Part shown: in pieces, positions 12,428-25,072 of the stretch | Numbering within the stretch: position 1 is the stretch's first letter | Layout: each line of letters starts with the position of its first letter | Origin: Sipunculus nudus | Taxonomy: Eukaryota; Annelida; Sipuncula; Golfingiida; Sipunculidae | DNA: 64,000 nt | Assembly (NCBI GenBank): GCA_026874595.1 | Contig: CM049318.1 | Location: 27,368,956 to 27,432,955 of the forward strand | Direction: 5' to 3' | Translations under genes and position numbers: made by a program | The notes under the pieces: model-generated | What the model was told of the DNA's origin: nothing | Database searches by the model: none | The model's input: only the letters and a program-made list of their open reading frames with translations

Positions 12428-13103
12428 GGCCCCTTTACACAGCACGGAGATCGTTGGGTGACCATTGAGTTATCAAAATTGGCCCGATCTCTCAACGATC
12501 TCCTAAGCCTCGAAAAAGCCGTTTCTGTGTTAATGTTTTGGAGATCAATGTGCCCACGCTGCGCGATCAAAAATTAAATTTTCGACAACTTTCATTGCGA
12601 TCAATAGAGATTTGAGCGACCTTGGCGATCATTGAGCGCTCATTGAAACATCCTTGGGCGACTATTGAGAGTTTGTTGAGCGGTCTTTGTGTGAGCAAGA
12701 GAGACCACTCAGAGATAAACGAGATCACTGAGAGATCAGGTGCGACCAAGAGAGATCACTGAGAGACCAGGAGAGGTCACCTTCGGGATGGAAAAAATTG
12801 GCGTTCATTGAAAGATTGCTGAGAGGTCATAGGGAGATCGATGAGATCGTTGAGGGCTCCCTGAGCACTCCTTGAGCGTTCGTTGAGATATCGCTTCCCT
12901 TGGCGATCATGGAAAAATTGTTTTGGACCGAGTCAAAACTTTGAGGAGACCGCGGCGACCGTGAGATCACTGGAAGAACATTGAGATATCATTGAGAGAT
13001 CTTGGTGATCGCTTGGCGCTCATTGAAAGATCATTGAGAGATCTGGCCTTTTTTTAATCGCTCAACGATCTCTGAAAGATCGCCACCCCTGTGTTAAGGC
13101 CCC
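12428..13103. mobile_element. MITE-like element packed with GATC / TTGAG words
   Basis: Left end GGCCCCTTTACACAG. Right end CTGTGTTAAGGCCCC, an imperfect inverted match. Between them I count about 20 GATC tetranucleotides in about 650 bp, mostly as (G/A)AGATC(A/G)(T/C)TGAG-like words on the plus strand. The frames inside have no coding character. Confidence 0.6.
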
Positions 13104-13671
13104 TTTACTGACTGACGGAGTGCCGTTACATCCTAAAGCGAGAAACGCACTTTAAGGCTTTATTAGGATGCAAATATCTTCTTCATTTCTGACAACGCCT
13201 CATGGTCTTCAGGTACACTGACTATTGATATAACCAGACTTTTCGTTACCTTTTTTAATACTTTCTAACAACACCAAACATAAGCGAGAAAAGTTCCGTT
13301 TTAACTCAGCATATTGGTAAACCCCTTCGCATGTCTGTTGAATTTCTGACCTCATGAATACAGACATGCCTCGTACCTGTCAATGGACGCAGCCATTTTT
13401 TTTCCGATACAGGAAAGACTCGTTTCCATAGAGACAGAGTTTTAGTTTGGGTTTTGAGTTCACATGTATTTACTTGTGTTAATCCATCATCCGTAGCCTT
13501 ATTTTAAGATTATGGACTGTTTAGCACAAAATGAATTCAACATCATGGCAGACCACTGCATTCCTCGATATTGCTTGTATCACGATTCCGGAAGGATTAC
13601 CAGCCCAGTTATCAGTGTCTACTACGGCTAGATCATAACCCTGGAAGGACTTCCAGGAAAATTTAAAAATG
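13104..13671. other. Intergenic, nothing recognised
   Basis: No gene or repeat recognised. Confidence 0.5.
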
Positions 13672-13795
13672 TTACATAGGCCCGATTGAAAATGTGCGGA
13701 ATAAGTGAATGCATACACGGGTTGCGGAGTACCTTACATTAAGGACCGCCCACATGGATGGAGAATGCATATTACTAGTTAGACATAAAACGATG
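13672..13795 (+). mobile_element. Partial ACCTCCGCC-family repeat
   Basis: Matches the distal part of copy 2 (GAATAAGTGAATGCA, then GGAG..CAT.., then CACATGG.TGGAG.ATGCAT). Strongly truncated. Confidence 0.5.
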
Positions 13796-14901
13796 CATTT
13801 TCTCCTTATACTAATTGTCGGCTGCATAATCGAAACCTGCCTCCCTAAGGGACATTCATTTATGTGACTTGTAACTGATTTGCAGGTTATAAAATACAAA
13901 AGTTAAATCAGACATATTGAGAATTTCGAAATCTGGTTCAATTTAAATATATTTTAACAGATAACCTGAATATGATGAGTTGGGCTTTAAAAATAATTAT
14001 ATAAAATGTACTTGATAATTCATTATATTGTCAAACTCAAGAGTCATTTTATGATGTACTGTTATTATGACATTAAGTTGAAAAGAAGCCCAACGCTCGC
14101 CAGTGTCCTTGATTCGGTAAAATTGACTGGTTTTAGAGATCTAATTGAAGCACTCATACAAGTGCTGCAAGACAGGAACCGGTAAATGAGGCGAAGCTTA
14201 TGGCACGTGATCGGACAAACTGATCACGTGACTTCTCTCTGTTCAGAATTACACCGCAGACTCGACCAAGCTGCTCCAGCGGGATGACATTATTGACTGC
14301 AACTGTTTAACTCATGTTTAAGGTCAGATACACAAGGGGTGCATTTGAATCTTTGAAACTGCTAATAACATTTTAATTACAAAAAAAGTAACTCGCGAAA
14401 AAAGTATTTTGAATGAAAAAAAAAATGGATTAATTAAAGAGAAAACCCTAAAACATACCTTACAATATATCTATCTTTTATATATATTTATCTTTTTATA
14501 TATGAAAAAGCGTATTATTTCATCTGGACATGTTGAAGTAAGTAATGTTTCCATTAGGCCCATGAATGATCAATCATTCCCGCCTGACAGACACAGATTA
14601 GTTTTGGGCTCGTATATTTTCTAAAAAAATGTAAGTGATGCAAATAAAGGCAAAAATTGTCCCATGTTATATTATCCCGCCATTGGCGGTGTAAAATATA
14701 AACATAAACTTTGGTCATTTGTCATGGCTTATTCGGCCTTTATTGGATTCTCAAAGAATTAGTTGCGTAAATATAGATATATGAAATGTTTAAGAGTTTA
14801 AAAGGGGCGCCCTGCTGAACAGGAATAAGCCCCCTACCCTACCTCCAGTCACAATGTATTTATAGTAGGGATTCCAAACGAAGCGTTAAAAGTTGTCAAA
14901 G
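13796..14901. other. Intergenic; paired E-boxes at 14204-14230
   Basis: Two CACGTG sites (14204-14209 and 14225-14230) lie 21 bp apart within otherwise featureless AT-rich DNA. Confidence 0.4.
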
Positions 14902-14913
14902 AATAATAATAAT

Positions 14914-14962
<49 letters not shown>

Positions 14963-15013
14963 TATTTATAATAATAATAATAATAATAATCATCATCATC
15001 ATAATCATAATAG
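14902..15013. repeat. (AAT)n microsatellite
   Basis: About 30 AAT/ATA units, interrupted once by TATATTT and ending in ATC units. Confidence 0.97.
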
Positions 15014-16323
15014 GTCAAATGTTTCCTCGGTAGAATGATTGTGAGTAATACTAAGTGTGGATATAGTACCAAATGTATTTGATCCCAACTCTTAAAAAAA
15101 AGATTAAAAATTAAGACTATTCATTCGTAAATATAAATTTTAAGTTTAGCTTTTAATTAACCATTAAATTCCACCCCGACGATTGATACGCCTTTTATTC
15201 TCGCCTCGATGTTGTATACTTTTCATTAAAGTGTGTATCGAAAGCAAACATATTTGTAGGCACGTTAATAATAAAACGATACTTCTTTTCCAAGCATGCA
15301 CATGGTATCTGATGTTTATTGATTTTTATCTCTCTCTTTTCTTATGATTTCTGTTTCTGAAACCGCTGTCATAACTATCATGGTAATCATGTAAACATTG
15401 TGTAAAATAAAGATTAAATTACAAAATTTAAACATTTTAAAATTTAAACAAGAAAGGATTAAACAATAAAATCTATGACTATTATCATTTTCTGTAAAAA
15501 GAGCCAACAAAAAAGTGACTCACTCTTAGTGGGTGCTTATAGTATTACTCCTCTTTTACATATTCAATTTTGTAGTTATTTTTATACAATAAAATTTAAG
15601 AGACAATTCTTTTAAACATAAACCATCAAACTGTACCAGGTGTTAATTTATATGTACATAATGGCGTCTAACATTAAAATAAAATAATTATTGAGTGAAA
15701 TTTTAATATTTTAATGAAAGGAGTCTAGCCAGGGATGCTGTCTAAAAGTAACCCTGTTTCTGGTCTCCGATTAGTCCATTTGTCTCCATAACAGCCATCT
15801 AAACCATCTCTTTGGTCTTTAGGTTTTTTATGGGTCAGAAACGGACTCGATTGACCCCCTTTTATTGCAGGTTTAGCTCCGGTAACGTCACAATCTACAA
15901 TTGATATTCTCCATTCAGCCCCGTGGGATAACTAAATGAATCCCTTGGCCGGCTCAGTGAAGGAAAATCACCAATAAACTACACAAATTTCATATTTCAG
16001 GTTGTCAGACTATATTATCATATATGGGAACAAGTCAACGAATGGTCGATTGACTGGGACTAGTCAGTAAAAAGCAATGCTCCAGTCCAGGAAAGGAGTC
16101 TTTCAGTGCGGAGGGGTTCATACAAATATTAATTTACTTGTCACAAGGTCGACTTTGATTTCTTACACTAATTCTAATGCTGTAACATACAAATATGTAC
16201 TGTATGGGGTTACACTATTTTCTTTCTTACAAGTCTTTAACAATTTAGCTTAATTTGGCCCATAAGAATATATAAGAAAGTCTTATGGCGTCAATTATTC
16301 TTCCAGGGTGTAGAAGAGATGAT

Positions 16324-16326
<3 letters not shown>
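15014..16326. other. Intergenic; possible regulatory block 15720-16110
   Basis: AT-rich to about 15715, then about 400 bp of balanced, apparently unique sequence without an ORF. It could be a conserved noncoding element. Nothing else is seen. Confidence 0.3.

Positions 16327-16372
<46 letters not shown>
16327..16372. repeat. (AT)n microsatellite
   Basis: About 23 AT units, followed by decayed ATAC/ATAT tracts to about 16445. Confidence 0.97.
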
Positions 16373-16375
<3 letters not shown>

Positions 16376-16444
16376 AACCATTATGACTATGTACAACCAT
16401 ATATATACATATATACATACATACATATATATACTTATATATGT

Positions 16445-17485
16445 ACTTTTTTAACGTCTGTATGATACATTTCAAATATATTACAATTAAGTATAAGGTT
16501 TTAAAAAATAAGGTATTGTTTCCAGTTAATTCTAAAAGAGGTTTATATGTAATATTTCATATAGTAAACTCACAAATGGAACCAAGGTCTATAATTTGAT
16601 TTATTACCAATTTCATTCGCAATATTTATATATTAATTTTCTCTGAATAGTGTGTGTGTGGGGTGGGGGGGGGGGGGTGATTATATTGACCATTCCCCCT
16701 TGCCAAAAGTGTGGGGATTTATAACCCCCCCCCCCCGGCCCCTATATTAACCCGCGTGGTAATTTAACTGCCATGTTTAAGCATTAAAGTCATTTACGCC
16801 TCGTTTTGAACCTGATAAGCAGATACTCGAACTAAGACAGCTTCTGACGAGTCCAAAGAAATATAACGGACATTAGAAGCAGGTTCCTCTTATCACTTGG
16901 GAATAGAAAGCAGAGAGCATGAAACATCGTGAACAAACCAGATTCATTGGTTTTCTTGGCATGTGTTTAAATGCAAGTAGATAGGGTGATGGATTGATCC
17001 CAGGGGACTTTCTTACGTCGCGTTAATTTAGAAGTCTGTCTCATCCGTCTCGCTGTTTTAAGAACGCATTAAATCCCATTATAGGTTGCCATGACAACGG
17101 CTAGTCCTCCCTGTTCGTCACCTGTCTTTGATCGGGGGGACCTGAGACTCTGTGCCTTTGATGCACTAGTCATGGATTACCATGGATTTATACAGGCAGT
17201 ACGTAAAAGGTGTTTATATAATTTATAACAGTACAGTGGTTTGTATTTGTATTTGTTACAAGACAGGGCGTGGTGCTTCAGGGAATCATTTACGTAGGAA
17301 GAACTCTACTTTTAAATAAATCTTAGAAGAATGAATCATAAAACCTAGGTATTAAGAACAAACTGCACTATATGACTGATTTGCATAAATATCTCTCCTT
17401 ATATTAATGGCTCTGGTACAACTGAGCAAGGGATCTCCAGAAGCATTCGCTTATCAAACCCTCATCACATGTTCACACTCACAGA
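16445..17485. other. Intergenic with a candidate regulatory block
   Basis: Holds a G13 run (16665-16677) and a C12 run (16725-16736). A balanced block at about 16970-17200 is centred on an RFX X-box-like palindrome at 17085-17098. No exon seen. Confidence 0.35.
17085..17098. promoter_or_regulatory. RFX X-box motif
   Basis: GTTGCCATGACAAC matches GTYRCCATGGYRAC at 13 of 14 positions. It is an imperfect palindrome of the type bound by RFX factors. No neighbouring transcription start is known. Confidence 0.4.
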
Positions 17486-17490
17486 TTATA

Positions 17491-17536
<46 letters not shown>
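17486..17536. repeat. (AT)n microsatellite
   Basis: A run of AT units interrupted once by TATG near the left end. Confidence 0.95.
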
Positions 17537-17541
<5 letters not shown>

Positions 17542-19589
17542 GGAAGCAGAGACAAAATGTGTTTTTAAACTGTTTTATTAAAGTTAACTTATTTTCCGTG
17601 TTGCCGAAGAATGAAGAGACATGTTGTATACATAGGCAATTAAAAACAGGTATCATAAATTATAATTATTTATTTCGAGTATTCAATTTTCTTGTCAAAT
17701 TTAAGGGCTTGTTTTCCATCAGCCCAATGAGCACTCCCTTTACCCGCTGTCATTATAGCTAGTGCCAATGACTGTTGCTGAAATGGAGAATTTGGATTTT
17801 TTTTTCAATTATAATTAACAAGTTATTCATTACTACAGTGGTTCACCCACTGGGACTACTTAACCACTCTAATGCAAGATATTCATGAATATTCATGACG
17901 GGTAACTAAGGGTGTTGTTTAATCGAATGTTGTCAATATTGAAAAGGCGATTTCACATACTTTATTCAGTTTGATTCAGACATATGGACAATTGTATTTC
18001 ATGGGAGTCGGACCTCTACGTGATATTTTTAAAAAATGGTTTTCGCGAGGAATAATTAATGACAGATTTATTGCTGAATGTCAATATGATGACTGAGTGA
18101 TTCAGAAAGAATATTGACATTTTGTTGCCATGGTTATGTAAATTTTGAATTCAGACACTTAATCAAAGGAAGTTAAATAATTATTTCATTAATTCTAAAG
18201 AAATTTGAAAATGATTAATATCAGTACAATAATCTTAGTTTCAAAAGGTTAAATTAACAGTTCACTGGTGGTTGATTTGTTGCCCATTGTTCCTTTAGGA
18301 GTTTGTGTCTACATTAACGTGCGTGATTCTGATCTTGCTGAAAATGAGACCGATAGTTCACAACATGGCACTAAGATGCACTGGATCCACAGACGGACGA
18401 ATCTGTGGCATGTCCCGCACTCAATATCCAGGCAGCGAAAGCAGGGCGTAAGGCACCAAACGTGGGTCAAGGAGACGCAAGCAAACTGACAAACCCAACA
18501 AAACGCAATGGGTATTCCACAGAAGAAAGCGAAAATGTTGTAGAAATCTTTGTTGGAGCTGGTGAAACAGCAATGAGCGGCCGAGTACACGCAACCAGAT
18601 GAACGGCGCCTTCCGGTTCCGCTATGACGTCCTGGAACGCCACCTGTGGGAGATTAAAAGAAATCGAAACGAGACTGTATGCATGAAGCTTTGCATGAAT
18701 GAAAAAAGAACAGTAAAAAAACTGTGATCAAAATCGGTTGTAGACAAGATTTTTATCAAGTGAAACCTGGCCACACATCTTAATAAATGTTAAGATTTCT
18801 CGATGGATAATGCATCCCTCAACCAGAAGCCTTATCACGTAACAGTTTTGGTCGTAAATTGTAAATTGATTTGCTCAAAGTAGTGCTTGTTCTTAAAAAT
18901 GTTGATATCCACTTTTGTATATTTGAAAATTTATATAGTACATGGTTAAGATCAAGAAATAGACCGACACACAGAGTTCAACCGACAAACCTCAACTCTC
19001 CTGGCGGCAGTTCCTCTTGCGGCTGCTTATCAAACAGATTCCGCTCTTATTTAAACTTAAGGTGTTATACAGCAATTAAGCAAGCACCATGGATTTCATG
19101 ATTCTGCTTATAAGGCTGGGAGAGAAAACTTAGTTAGGATATCACAGTATCTCAAAAGCTGCACCTTTTGGGGTCGATTCGGTATCGTTAGCTCTCGTTC
19201 CCCAAGTTTTTACTCGAGAAGTTCCTTCTTACCCTATAGGTAACAAGCTGTGCATCGCAAATGCCAAATATATCTTAGTTCGGTGTTTACATATAGAGTG
19301 TGCCAATGTTTTTTTTTTTGCCGTTGTACAGTTTTTGTTAATTGATATGTACAAATAATATTATGTGTTTCCTTAACAGCCGTGTTTTCATTTCGTTTGG
19401 AAAGATTGATCATTTTTACAGGATACAGCTAGGTTATAATTTTTTTAGCTATGCACCACACAATTGCCTGATTTCTATGAAAAAAAAATTTTAGACTTTT
19501 TATATTATCGTTCAAAACCGTTTCCTTTAAATATGGACAGAATTTATCCTGAAGGTATGACATGACATCCTAGATTCTCTTTCTAAATA
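17537..19589. other. Intergenic, no supported gene
   Basis: Contains a weaker X-box-like word at 18123-18136 (GTTGCCATGGTTAT). About 18290-18660 is less AT-rich and open in overlapping frames on both strands, but I recognise no domain, so it is not called as a gene. Confidence 0.4.
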
Positions 19590-19840
19590 AACCTTTCACA
19601 AAGAACCTTTTCAGGTTCTCCATTCTGTCTACTGTGAAGAACCTAGAAGGGTTTCTCGCAGAACCTTTGAAGAGGTTCTATATGGAACCTGTAAGTTTTC
19701 ATAATAAAACCCTCGGAAGGTTCCAAAGAGAACCCCGTCTTTAAGCTTCCATTTGGAGACTTAAAAGGTTCCGCACTCAGTCCACTGAGAAGAATCCTTT
19801 TTGGGTTCTACCTTAAATCCTTTTGTTCTCAGAGTCCAGT
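19590..19840. repeat. Cluster of GGTTC/GAACC inverted words
   Basis: About a dozen copies of AGGTTC(T/C) or AGAACC(T/C) in both orientations within 250 bp. This resembles a fold-back or MITE-like element; discrete ends could not be fixed. Confidence 0.5.
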
Positions 19841-19911
19841 GAAACCCACCTTGACATACTGATTGATGCGTGACGGGTCACGGTCTTCTAGATCCACACT
19901 GCAGCAACCAG

Positions 19912-19959
19912 TTCTGTGACGTAACGTTTTCCCTCTTCTGTGACGTAACGTTTTCCCTC
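19912..19959. repeat. 24-bp perfect tandem duplication with TGACGTAA
   Basis: The 24-bp unit at 19912-19935 is repeated exactly at 19936-19959. Each copy contains TGACGTAA, a CRE/ATF-like word. Confidence 0.85.
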
Positions 19960-21587
19960 CTCAGAGAGACCGGATGACTACTTGGCCAGCTCTTCCGTCA
20001 TTTCAAAGGCATTCGAGTTAATGTTCTCCAGCCCCTGCCCGGCCAAATCTGCCGATGGTTACAGTGGAGGCTCCTTTAAGGAGAGGATCTCTTGTTTTCC
20101 TGGGGGGGGGGGGGGGTAGAATAACTAATATGGCCAGGACAATGGAACGCTTGGTTATCTAATAGTTTGAAAAAGCTCTTCCTAAGTACACCATTGGCTG
20201 GAGATCTGTCAATCAATCTACCACACAACAGTACTAAGCTATATTGGTTATACGTGCATGTTTGTGACTGATAACATTATGTTGGGGGCGGGAGAACGTG
20301 TGTGTGTAAAACTGTTGATTTGCCGGCTAGTAGGACCGCGTTATTCTCAAACTGATATGTTTGAAGTTGTGTGAGGCTACCCATTATAAAACTGAATTAA
20401 TATACAGTATAAGTCATGTAGCATCCTTAGTCTTGGCCATCAGTCCTTCTACTGTTAATGACACCTATTTGTGTGATGATCTGGTAAAAGTGACGTCATT
20501 TCCCCTTGCTGCAGCAAGAGGCACTCTGAACACCTCTCCCAATCCGCTGGCTTCTTGCCTCATTCGTATATAGGAAAAGTATTCCAGCAAGGGCGTGTCT
20601 AGGGCGTGTCAGCTGCATAAGAAATCATTGAAAATTGGTTCTTTCCATATGCCCGCCGTACACATGTATAACAGCAAAACACTGTATTTTGTGTGCAGGT
20701 ACTACAAGTCCTCATATATTCTATCTTTTAAATGGTAAAAAAACACTTCATAATAAAACAGAAAATTTACTTGGTGAATCACTGGACATAAATTACCACC
20801 CTGCCTCCCCCCAGTGGATTAGTGATATATGAAGCATCTATTACAAACTGTACTTTCAAGTAAAGTCAGCGCCCGGAACCTGGCTAATTGTGATGCTGAG
20901 CAAAAAATCATGCCTATATATTAATACATTAGTATTGTTGATTAATGTATTTTGTTAAAATTGACTCTTTGACAAGTTAGTTGAGTGTCAACTCGACGAA
21001 TATCCAGCGAACTTGGAAACCATTTCTATGGTGCATCATTGGACATACGGATAAGTATATAAAAATGGTTGATTAATAAACTCCACCAAAAGGTTCTCTA
21101 GCTTATCAGGGACTGCAATCCATTCATTTATATAGGACTTAAAGTAATAGAAATATGGTCTTGACCAATTACCAGTGACATTACTATATGACAATGGTGA
21201 CAGTTACGTTTTAACACTTGAAAACATTACGAATAGGAGGCTTTTTTAAATAGACTTAAAGGGGCAGGGATATTTGAGTGACGAAGTGCCGCTAACTTTA
21301 ATCAGAAAGAACATCGGGTAAGCCCAGTTGTCCCATTGATGGCCAAGGTTTACTAAAACATCTAGGTCAATACCAATATTATATGACTTTGGCAGATCCT
21401 AAATCATGAACAGAGGCATCAAGTGTATTTAAGGAAAATCAGGAAAGGAAAATCTCAGTTCCTCATGGAGGATTTTCCCGAATGCCGAGTAAAAAGAGTC
21501 TAAAACTGTTTGCTCTGGCTAGAATTTTGTAAAAAGTTCACATCGCCTTCTGACAGTCATATTGGAAATAGTAGAAATATATTTATG
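19960..21587. other. Intergenic, nothing recognised
   Basis: A G15 run lies at 20102-20116. No supported gene. Confidence 0.5.
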
Positions 21588-21905
21588 ATTACCTCCGCCA
21601 GGAGTGTATGCATTCATTCCCGTTCGTGCGTGTGTTTGTGTGTTTGTGAGATTGCTCACAACAAAACATGCATAATTATGAACGGATTTTCATGAAATTT
21701 TCAGGGCATTTCCGATAAATCAATGAAATTTTGGTGTGATTTCGGCATCTGATCCCTATTTAGGAACGTCATCAAGGAATATTCACAATTACCCTGGGAA
21801 TATGAGCCGAATAAGTGAATGCAAACACCGTCTTGGGAGCATCGCACAATAGCATCCCCAACATGGCGGAGGCTTGCATTCCTTAGAATGCAGATTTCTA
21901 GTTTT
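21588..21905 (+). mobile_element. Non-autonomous interspersed repeat, ACCTCCGCC family (copy 2, most complete)
   Basis: Starts TTACCTCCGCCAGGAG and ends with CATGGCGGAGGCTTGCATTC followed by a short AGAATGCA palindrome. The GGAGG..ATTC end is the inverted counterpart of the start, so the element has short inverted termini. No coding capacity. Confidence 0.75.
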
Positions 21906-22745
21906 TCTCAGTTTAAAATTAAATGCATGCTTCTTCATGTGTTATTTGAACGGACATTGCTCCATATGATCTTTATATGCACTATAAAGCATGGTTACGC
22001 TGATATAATCTGTAAGAAACCACGGGGACAAACAGAAAGTTAAACTAGGATGTGGGAACAATACCAACGTGCATGGACAGTCACGAAAAACAATTATTCG
22101 GCATATTTGCCTCCAAACAACAATTATAGGGCATTACGTGTAATACGTGATTACTCTTTTAAATGTGCCCTCTCTGATTATAAGTTGACAAACAAACCTT
22201 GAATTAATTAAGAGTTTACTTAAAGCATGTCATAGCACGCTGTGTGCTAAAGGAAAACCGGGTACGACAATACAATGGGGCAATTATTCGACATTACAAC
22301 TTTTTCAAATTGATCTTTTCATGTATAGCCATACAATGTATATACATGTTCAAATAGATGCCTCATCCATAGTCATACGTACAAGGTATAAATACATGTA
22401 TATATGTTCCTGTACATATGTTTATGTGTATTCGGAACCAGCACATACAGTGGTTATAACTTCCCTATATCGTGTGACTTCTGTAATATTAAAACAGCCA
22501 TTTTTTAATATAAGATTTGATTTGGGGCTGCCATATTCCTAAAATCTTAAAATTTATTTAAACTATGGTCTCACATGATTACAAATTCGCATCAGTCTGA
22601 TGAATATAATTAATGTTTTCAACTCTCAACATCTTTAGATTTGTGAAACATGTTCGAACAATATCTTGTATTTCTGTGAATTCTGAGGCTCGAGTAAACG
22701 TCTTAACCATGCACGTGGCTTTTGTTTGCATATGTTCATATATGT
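21906..22745. other. Intergenic, nothing recognised
   Basis: AT-rich with tracts such as TACATGTATATATG. No gene. Confidence 0.5.
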
Positions 22746-22758
22746 ACACACACACACA

Positions 22759-22809
<51 letters not shown>
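22746..22809. repeat. Compound (AC)n(AT)n microsatellite
   Basis: Seven AC units, then about 24 AT units. Confidence 0.97.
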
Positions 22810-22811
<2 letters not shown>

Positions 22812-24864
22812 TGTCACATATCACATACACTTGCAACTGTACATTTGTAGCAATTTGCTCATACCCTCACATAAACACGCACTTTTTTTTATTTTCATCG
22901 TATCTGGATCGAATAGTAGGTGTGTGACACCATAAACGGGAAAGCTTGATGGATGTGATGCGAACTCTCCTTAATTCATCCCCCCCCCCCGTATTTTCAA
23001 CGCAGTTGTAATTTTTGTATACTATTTGCATATTAATACAGATATATACAAAGTTCTGTGTTTGCCAACGCAACATGTTATTTTAATGTTCCTGACATAG
23101 ACAGCTGCATGGATAAATATATTAAAAACATCCCGGTACAGTATACCGGAAAAGTGATTAATGGCCTGAAAAGACACAAGGTTAATTGTTAAATTTACCT
23201 GCATTTTCAATTATTCAACATATATACACAAAACAGATATTTCTCTTTCATTTTACCATTCAATCGGTCTTGGGGGCAATCGGTGTTATTTTTTCGATCT
23301 GTACATGATAAATGACCACCATTAAAACCGACCGTCTAGACTAGAGGTATTTATCAAACATTTCATGGTTAATCTTGTAACAAAGCCTGCAATAACAGGA
23401 TTCACAGTCTAACTGACATAACAAATTACTCCTGTAATGGCTTATACGACCATTTCTGATGAGGGGGCATTGGCTAGCGCGTCCTGTTAATAGGATTCGC
23501 CCAGGAGCATGCGCACTGCGCGTGGTTGCCTGTCTTCTGTGTTCGGGTACATTGAGCAAGCATCCTTTGTTTGTCAAGTGACAAAAAGACAAACAGAAAA
23601 CTCTTGCAGGAACTTCATTTATTAGCTTTAATCATCTGAGATATAACAAATTATAATCTTTCTTGTTGATATATCGGACCCAAACCCTAAGTGTCGCCGA
23701 CAGGTGTCGCCAGTGTAGATTATTCCGTACGGTTTTTCCGGGCGGTTAGTTGACTCTTCGACCTTTCAGTTAACATTCTTATTTCAGTTTTCAGTTATTT
23801 AAAATTTCAATCTTTACTCGTATTTTGACAGAACATGTAAACGAATTGAAGCTGGTGAGAGTCTTGACCATTCCCAGCTGGTGATAGTAGGAATTAATAA
23901 TGTTGAGTGAACTTTTATTTAAGAGATTACAAAAAATATGTACAACAATTAATTTTAAAAATTAGCTGTAACAATTGCACATCATGATGATGATATCGAT
24001 AATTTCAAGGAAAATGAGGTCAACTTACTGTCTCTATGATTGTTTGATGTAGATCAATCGTCGGGGGGGGGGGGGGGGGGGGGGTCAGGAATTACCAAAA
24101 TATTAAGTGTAATGGACATAAAACTCATCCGGACTGTTTCATTCTAAATTTAACCTGAATTTATCCATATCTAGCATGATATGTTTAGAATCCATAATTT
24201 TGCCAGCACTTTCTGGTGGTGACTTGGAAATATTTATAAATATTAAATATTTGTATTAAAACATTAAAGATTGTCATATTTGAATATTGCTCAACTAAAC
24301 TAAATTTCGGAAATTTATGAACAAGGTAGTTGAAAGTGCATATATCAAAATAATATTTTCTTTTAGTCCAAATCTAATTCTCTGAGTTGATTTTAAAGTT
24401 TATTTTGTGTTGAACCTTAGTTAGGGCAAGAAACACATGGAAGCCTCAAAGCATGGAACAGCTGACTTTGACGGGTTTTATACGCAGAATTTTTGCTTTA
24501 TACATGACGAGAAAAAGATATGCATGCTGGCCATACAAACAATTCAGCCCGATATCACTGTCGTTTTTAAGTAGACCATTATTGTTATTTTCGCAGCCTG
24601 GATAAAAATATTAAGGTACCTTAATAACCTACAAAGAAATAACTAATCTCTTTACAAATGAAATGTTTATTTATTTGCCATGATGGCAGGGATACACAAG
24701 GAAATTAAAATTAATTTTTATTGAAAAAAAAAGATTCCATATGCATTCATGTCTTTCGGCTGGGTCTGTCGGAGTATATCATTAGGCATAATTCCAGTTA
24801 AAAGATTTTGTTTGTCTGAGAGACCAGGTCTAAACAGGAAGCTGAAGCGGAAACAAGCGAGTGG
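22810..24864. other. Intergenic, no supported gene
   Basis: Contains a C11 run (22980-22990) and an uninterrupted G22 run (24063-24084). A GC-richer spot at about 23460-23540 has GCATGCGCACTGCGCG (NRF1-like halves) and an ATTGG box, but no exon is seen beside it. Confidence 0.4.
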
Positions 24865-25072
24865 TACAGGAGCGGATCCAAGATTTAGGAAACTGAGGTG
24901 TCTAATTACCCAGGAGGACTACTGACAAAATCTAAAAGAAGGTCCCACGGTCCAGAAAAGGGGAGGTCCAGGCCGCTAAAGCTGGTCTGGAACCTTTAAA
25001 AAAAGGTTGCAGTGGCTGAGAAACTGGGGAATCCGGACTCCCTCCCATGGATCCACTTCTGGAGTATGATAC
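24865..25072. mobile_element. MITE-like element with AGCGGATCCA inverted ends (copy 1)
   Basis: The left end CAGGAGCGGATCCA is mirrored by TGGATCCACTTCTGG at the right. The interior matches the copy at 40592-40770 (CCAGGAGGACT, AAAAGG(T/G)CC, GGTC(T)GGAAC). Confidence 0.65.

Noticed and set aside
18268-18660. Less AT-rich stretch open in several frames
   Set aside because: No recognisable domain, splice sites or codon signal favouring one frame.
22579-22935. Frames rich in alternating Tyr-Ile, also at 16245, 43114 and 63179
   Set aside because: These are translations of AT microsatellites.
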